The position numbers and the translations under genes are program-made. 64,000 nucleotides of DNA from positions 75,454,346 through 75,518,345 of the forward strand of contig CM077157.1 in NCBI GenBank assembly GCA_039583875.1. The letters are read 5' to 3'. Below the pieces are notes generated by a model. That model saw only the letters and a program-made list of their open reading frames with translations, was not told the DNA's origin and did not search any database. The stretch is from Platanthera guangdongensis (lineage: Eukaryota > Streptophyta > Magnoliopsida > Asparagales > Orchidaceae). Of the stretch, positions 58,618-64,000 are shown piece by piece; position 1 is the stretch's first letter; each line of letters starts with the position of its first letter.

Positions 58618-61168
58618 TATCACAACCCGCATTTCCTCAACGAGTATCTCGTATCAGAGCAAGAGGAACTACGGGTTATGATGTCACATCGTGCAGGGGA
58701 TAACTGCACACGCTCAGGCAACCCTTGACTCTTACTTTATGAGTTGAAATTCAACAGTTAAATGCAAGAAAACCTTTGGATTTAAAGGCCGTATCCCTCG
58801 GCCTTAGGTATCAAAAACTGTATTTGTACGCGGCGGAAATACTTTGCTTATTTATGACGATCTCCTATATGCAGTCTATAGTGATACTACTATAAGAAAT
58901 CATCTTTGTTTACGTCATTTGGAAAATACGTGTTTGGTAACCAAAACATGTTATGCATGGATACAATAATAGGTTTGGTTAGCTTAAAAATACCTAATGC
59001 AATCTATCATAAATTCTTCCCAAAAGCAAGAAGACATCATCTCATCCAAATGAGTCACATTAGCAGTCTAGTATTCATATATCACAAGTAAAGTAAGACA
59101 CCAATGGGCGCCAACAAGCTGACACGAACCCATGGGGCGCATGTATGTCTGTACAACAAAGAAAAGAACTACCTCGCTCAGTAAGCCCGGCTAGCTCCCA
59201 AGAAACTCGATCCAAGCACTAGCCGCTCAACCGGCTACAACCTGCACCTGAGGCATTCAAGAAAGAACACCTCAGCAATCATCAAAGCTACACAAGATAG
59301 TAGGAAGTTCAGAAAATATGGTGAAGGGGCTTACCGACCCCGTAGCAATGTTTCATGTAAGCAAAAAGAGTGAACAAAACAAGTGGAAAACGCACCAAAA
59401 CATATGCCAAACGCACCAAGTGCGTACAAGTTTCATCAAGTCCTGCTCAACCCGCAGGAGCAAAAGGGCAAAACACATGCCCATTTCATCATCCGTAGTA
59501 CAAGAAACAACTATACGAGTGAAACATAAGCAGCGGTTAAATGCGATTCAGCAAGGGTCTTTTGGTGGCAGCCCTAAAGTGGAACGCACCAATAAAAGCT
59601 AGCCCAAATCGGGGCAAAATGGTGCTCTACACCACAAATCCAAACTCGGTGGCCACAAAGGCTTAACCCACACCACCACTTACCGACTCCTCACACAAAC
59701 GCTTCTGCCATGGTTCACAATTCGCCTCGCAAAACTCACCATAACCCATAACCCAAGCGCAACACCATAAGCAACTCTCACCATAACCCAAGTACACTTG
59801 TTCCCTTCCATCATCCTCACACATGACTACAAATTGCCAACGTAGAGTTTGATGAACTTCATCACATGCTAGAGTGTGATTAACCTAATTACATAAATCA
59901 CATGTTTGGAACAAGAATCACATGTTTTTGATCAAGGAAGAATCACATAAATTTGAAAGGCTACATGAACATGAATCAAATTAGCTACATGAATCACATG
60001 AACAAGATAAACTACATGAATCATCCTAAACAATCATGGAGCATAGGGAACTTCAAAAGCATCATAAGGCTAGTGAGGGATAACACAAAACAAGAAGAAC
60101 AAGCTAGGAAAATTGAAAGAGAAAAACTAGCTATTTTGCACAATCAAAGACAAGAAATAAGATTGGCAAGGGTGAAGAACACCGCTTGCCTAAACCGAGA
60201 CGACGCCGCGACGGCTGCTCCTTTCTTTCCTTACCTTGCTTGAGCCTTGCTCCCTTGAGTTCCTTTTGGAATGAGGAAGAAGATGAAGAAGAAGGTGAAA
60301 TGAGGAGGAAAAACTCTGTTTCGGCCTTATTTCCTCCAGAACAGAGCTGGACCGTTAGATGCAGAATCAAGGAAATGAACGACACAAAAAACTGGAAAAA
60401 GTCGATTTTCGGGCAGGTCACGCCCATGACGCAGGGCGTGTACCTTAAGCGGCACAGAAAGTTGGCAAATCCAAGTTTATCCCCACGGTACACGGCCGGG
60501 TACACGCCCGTGACGGGTAGGTCACGCCCGTGACCTCGGGCGTGTAGCCCGTGTCTCGACACCTCGTCGACCAAAAGTGTCGACACTCGACATGGCTTGA
60601 CACGCCCTGTGATACGCCCGTGTCACAGGCCATATCCCCTCTCTCGACACCCGACACTCGACACTCAACACTCGACACTCGACACTCGACACTCGGCACT
60701 GCGGGACACGGCCCGTGACACGCCCGTGTCACGGGGCGTGTACCCCATTCGTCGAGCTCAACTCGACACAAGAAACATTCGTCGAGTCAAGGAGGTCACG
60801 GCCTGGGTCACGCCCCGACACGCCCGTGTCGGGGGGCGTGTCACGCACAAAAATGACTGTTTTTTCCTGTTTTGAAAAGTGTTTATGTGTCGTCCTAGAC
60901 CATTTTTGCCTTAAGAACTTTTTACCCTTTTTTGTTTGTTGTACAAGCAACCCATTTTAAACAAAATTACCCGGGCTCAAAAAAGTGCAAACATTCCCTA
61001 AGAGGCCTCACCGAGTTCCCAATTTGGACTCCGGTTTGCTCGTGAATTGTGCTACTTGGCTACCAAAACAGCCACTCGCAAGCCCGCGGGAAAAACCATG
61101 CTCGAACAACGGTCAAAGCCAACGTAACGCCCATCAAGCGTACGCAATCAGAAATCCGAGGTGTTACA
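58618..61168 (-). repeat. Element C 5' LTR
   Basis: Colinear with 50615-53176; its inner end is TATCACAACCC (TGTCACAACCC in the other copy). The palindrome region is 60415-60850, and the CGACACT minisatellite has about two more units than in the 3' LTR. Confidence 0.95.
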
Positions 61169-61173
61169 GCTGA
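61169..61173. repeat. Target-site duplication of element C, right copy
   Basis: GCTGA, as at 50610-50614. Confidence 0.95.
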
Positions 61174-61638
61174 GGAGACAGAGAGTCCAATAATGAAAGA
61201 AGAACTGATGTCTCTCTTTGCCAAAAGATTCTACAAGATGGCAAGGAAAGACTTCAAAAGAAGTCATCTAGACAGGAATTACAAGCCATGGTATGACAAA
61301 ACCCCCACTAAATAAGTGGTGTGCTTTGGCTGCAGGAAACCTGGACACTTCCTCTCAGAATGTCCAGAAAATCAGAAGAAGGAGAAGAGAAGAGAGAAAG
61401 ATTCAAGAAGACAGCATAGTAGCAGGCTTTCCTCCAGCAAACATAAAACGAAGAACAAAGGTTTTGTAGCTGAAAGCTGGAGTTAAACAGAAGATGAATC
61501 CTCATCTTCCAGCTCCAGTGAAGAAGAAGAAGAGGCAAGGGCCCAAGAACTTTGCCTCATTGCCATTAATGCCTCCAGGAGCCAATCAGATGAAGATGCA
61601 TCTGACAATGAAGAAGCTTCAGTCTCTGAAGCTGACTA
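61174..61638 (+). pseudogene. gag: Element F gag, second part, with CCHC knuckle
   Basis: It resumes the frame broken at 50614 (ETESPIMKEELMSLFAKRF..) and carries the copia knuckle CFGCRKPGHFLSEC near 61323-61364, then a Lys/Arg/Ser-rich and an acidic SSSSSEEEEEARAQE stretch. Stops: TAA at 61313-61315 just before the knuckle and TAA near 61484. It ends where element D starts at 61639. Confidence 0.85.
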
Positions 61639-63929
61639 TGTAACGCCCCGAAACTCAAAAGAGCAACGGGGGATGTTTTGGGCCAGATTTGGAATCTGGC
61701 AGTAGGCACACGGCCTGTGACACGGGCGTGTCCCAGGGCGTGTCAGGCTGGAGTCAACGATTTGGTCGAGAGGTCGACTATTTTGGAGTCGACGATCGTC
61801 GAGCAGAGAACACGGCCTGAGACATGGGCGTGTCTCAGGGCGTGTCGAGCCCGTGTCGACGATCGGCCCGGGGTATCGACGAATTTCGCTCGACGGAGTG
61901 TCGAGATGGGGCACACGGCCCAAGCCACAAGCGTGTCTCAGGGCGTGTCGAGCCCGTGTCGACGATTGGCCAGGGAAGTCGATGATTTTCGCTCGACGAA
62001 GTGTCGAGACAAGGTACACGGCCTAGGACACGGGCGTGTCCAAGGCCGTATCAGGCAGTCGACGAACATCGCTCGACGAAGTGTCGAGACCGTGAACATG
62101 GCCTGGAGCCCAGACGTGTTCGAGTAGACACGGGCTAGGACACGGGCGTGTCCAATACCCGTGTGAGTCTCGGGTTGTTTTCGGGCTGTGTCGATGGAGG
62201 CACACGGCCGACCATACGACCGTGTCAATTGGAACACGGGCGTGTCAGGTCGAACACGGGCGTGTTGGATGCCCGTGTGTTGTTCCAGGCACGTCGATTT
62301 TGACGGCGAATGGGGGACACGACCCTGGACACGGGAGTGTGCCAGGCCGTGTTCGGTCCAGATTGTACATTTCAGGCCCGAATCAAGGCCATTTGTTTCT
62401 TTAATTTGGGATCCAACGGCTGGGGGTTGTTCCTGATGGGATATACCTGGGATTGGACCTTTGAAACCCTCACGTTTACTTGAGTGGTTCTCTTTCTAAG
62501 TCAAGAGAGAGAGGAGAGCAAAGGAAGAAGAAGGAGCTTAGATCCGGCCATTGGAGGAGCTTCGAAGCTCCAAATCGCGAGCCGACTTCGGACCTACGAA
62601 GGCAAAGAGAGTTCGGTGCTTTTCATCCGCTTACATTCCCATGGCACCGAGGAAGAACGCTAGGGTAACGATTCTCTTCTTGAGCATGTGAAGCTCTCCT
62701 TCTTTGCATAGGAAGCCCGCTCTCGCGAGTTTGCGTTGAGTTGGAGGCGTTCCTTCTGGTAGATATGTAAAGTCCCCGTTGTTTAGAGTCCGTATTCGAG
62801 AACGGACATAGGCATGATGTGTGAAGCCTACCCAGACATGTTGGTCCAGATCGGTGATGTTGCATTGCATAAATGCCGGAGAAGACTCTGTGCGATTGTT
62901 TGTTTTTCGGTTTTTCTACGTGATAGATTGTAACATGTAGCCTTGGGGATTAACCCAAAGGTGCACCCGGAAAACTGGGCGGATGCGTGATCTTGCCAAC
63001 TTGGTGGCCTGAGAGCCAACTTGAACATAACCGGGTTATGTGAATTGTGATGGAAACGGGACACGGGAGAAGTTTGAAGTGCGCATATGGTGTAAATTAC
63101 CGCTGCGATGTGTGCACGGGTTAGATGGAACCGTGCCCGTTCTATGTCGTTCGTGTTAAAGAGACCTAAGGTTACGTGGCACTTGCCATTCGAATAGATG
63201 AGGGTCTTTGGCAGTCTATGGTTTTAATTACCGTGACCCATGCCGGGAAGACAAATTGCTCATTATTTGGCCGTCCAAAGGGACGGTGGTGAGTCGACAG
63301 ACTTAGACTGTGTTCACCGAGAATGTGCCCTGAGTGCACGGGGTGTGTGGCCGTGTGAGCCTACGCTTGTGATGAAATGAATATTTATACACTGCTCGCT
63401 TATGCTGATAAAATGCAGGGAAGGAACATCGCCGCCACGAGTTGGGGGCGGGATAGTTATAATTTGGTCAGCATTGCTGACCGTTGCCTTTTGTTTGCCA
63501 CCGTGCGGTGGTTTTATTGCTTGTAGGTGCTGCTGGACCAAGCGTTCAATAGCGGGATAAAGCCCAAATTGCGAAGCCGGCCCTCGAAGGCCTAATTAGT
63601 GTGTTTACTTGCTTTCACTCATGTATGACCGGCCTGCGTGCCGTGGTTTGTAAATCATTTAATTTGAAGTAAACTGTATGTAAGGCCTTAAGGCCAGTAC
63701 TGGTGTATGTACTACATTCCTATTTGGTTTATTAGTGGACATTCGTGCTCTTTGTGCTGGGTTCTTTATTACAACTTATAAAACTGCTTCCGCTAGAATG
63801 CTCTGTGTAGGACGTTGGATTGGTCGGATGGTTTCCTTTGAGTAACCACCCGGTCTGTCTGTAGTATATGGCGTCTGGCCCCGACCGGACCTACTGCTAT
63901 ATGTTATGCGACGGATAGGGGGTGCTACA
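61639..63929 (+). repeat. Element D 5' LTR
   Basis: It starts TGTAACGCCCC inside F gag and ends GTGCTACA four bases before the primer site. The region 61700-62385 holds many gacacgggcgtgtc-type palindromes and tcgacga words. A transcribed-leader-like stretch (gaaaccctcacg.. ctctttctaagt) lies near 62465-62505. Confidence 0.85.
62641..62664 (+). CDS. Candidate gag start exon inside the D LTR (8 codons) with splice donor
   Basis: ATG at 62641 opens MAPRKNAR and meets GTAACG at 62665, the same length, phase and donor as 8747-8770 in B, although the flanks are much diverged. No acceptor or gag is present in this reduced copy, so here it is a relic. Confidence 0.45.
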
Positions 63930-63932
63930 ATT

Positions 63933-63944
63933 TGGTATCAGACT
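63933..63944 (+). other. Element D primer-binding site
   Basis: tggtatcagact, initiator-Met type in its first ten bases. Confidence 0.8.
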
Positions 63945-63964
63945 ACTGGTTTTGGTCGGGCTTA

Positions 63965-64000
63965 AAATGATTTCGTGGATGAATTCTTTTTAAGGGGGGG
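63965..64000 (+). other. Element D polypurine region at the window end
   Basis: aatgatttcgtggatgaatt then ctttttaaggggggg resembles B's aaatttcgggacgaaattc then ttttaagtgggggag (15146-15180), which precedes the 3' LTR. Confidence 0.65.

Larger units (their letters stand above)
50615..61168 (-). mobile_element. Element C: full-length Ty3/gypsy chromovirus-type retrotransposon (10.55 kb)
   Basis: LTRs at 50615-53176 and 58618-61168 begin TGTAACACC and end GTGACA or GTGATA on the minus strand, with TSD GCTGA in the gag of F. It has an initiator-Met primer site, a leader with three hairpins, an intact gag, an intron, pol in one frame with four stop codons, and a polypurine tract. LTR lengths differ (2562 and 2551 bp) and substitutions are visible, so it looks older than B. 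The IN tail KKKIPMVKVLWKNQ suggests the same Tekay/Del group. Confidence 0.95.
47940..61638 (+). mobile_element. Element F: Ty1/copia retrotransposon, 5' part, interrupted by elements C and D
   Basis: A candidate LTR, a primer site and a copia gag follow in order on the plus strand. The gag is split by C (50615-61168) and cut again by D at 61639. The pol of F, if kept, lies right of the window. Stops and frameshifts in gag show that F was already decaying. Confidence 0.8.
61639..64000 (+). mobile_element. Element D: gypsy-type element reduced to LTR, primer site and polypurine tract
   Basis: A 2291-bp LTR is followed by a primer site and, within about 50 bases, by a sequence like B's polypurine region. 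No gag or pol fits between them. The second LTR would begin just past the window. Its LTR shares blocks with B's (ctccaaatcgcgagccga, ATGGCA exon and GTAACG donor, gtaaggccttaaggcca). Confidence 0.7.

Overview
This window is plant nuclear repeat DNA. I see no host gene, tRNA or rRNA. Everything that can be identified is LTR retrotransposon: Ty3/gypsy elements with initiator-Met type primer sites (tggtatca..), one element with an Asp-type primer site as in Tat/Athila elements, and one Ty1/copia element. Several are nested inside one another. The pattern suggests heterochromatin of an angiosperm with a large genome; I cannot name the species.

Layout. (1) 1-4975: the non-autonomous element E, minus strand, cut by the window start. 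It is inserted in an LTR of family X. (2) 4976-7742 and 17806-18141: two halves of that X LTR, split by element B (7743-17805, plus strand, 2623-bp LTRs, TSD GTGGA), which is complete apart from two stop codons. (3) 18142-47767: a head-to-tail array of family X, minus strand, with neighbouring units sharing 4.8-kb LTRs. All X coding regions are broken. (4) 34149-44010, inside the array: a block where X (minus strand) and a different gypsy element A (plus strand) alternate every few to tens of bases. Both run through in order, so this looks like a chimeric consensus and not real DNA. (5) 47768-47939: a copia RT scrap. (6) 47940-61638: copia element F (LTR, primer site, gag), whose gag is split by element C (50615-61168, minus strand, TSD GCTGA). 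(7) 61639-64000: element D, inserted further along F gag. It shows one LTR, a primer site and, about 50 bases later, what looks like its polypurine tract.

How the parts work together. B, X and C each have gag followed by protease, RT, RNase H, integrase and a C-terminal chromodomain-like tail, the organisation of Tekay/Del-type chromoviruses. In all three a short GT..AG intron lies at the same codon just upstream of the protease aspartate; unspliced RNA would give Gag and spliced RNA Gag-Pol. In B the gag start itself appears to be an eight-codon exon inside the LTR, with a donor matched by an acceptor just before gag. Splicing it removes the primer site, so coding RNA and genomic RNA would be different molecules. 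D carries the same short exon and donor. These splicing features are the main biological lead of the window; the interleaved block is the main data-quality alarm.
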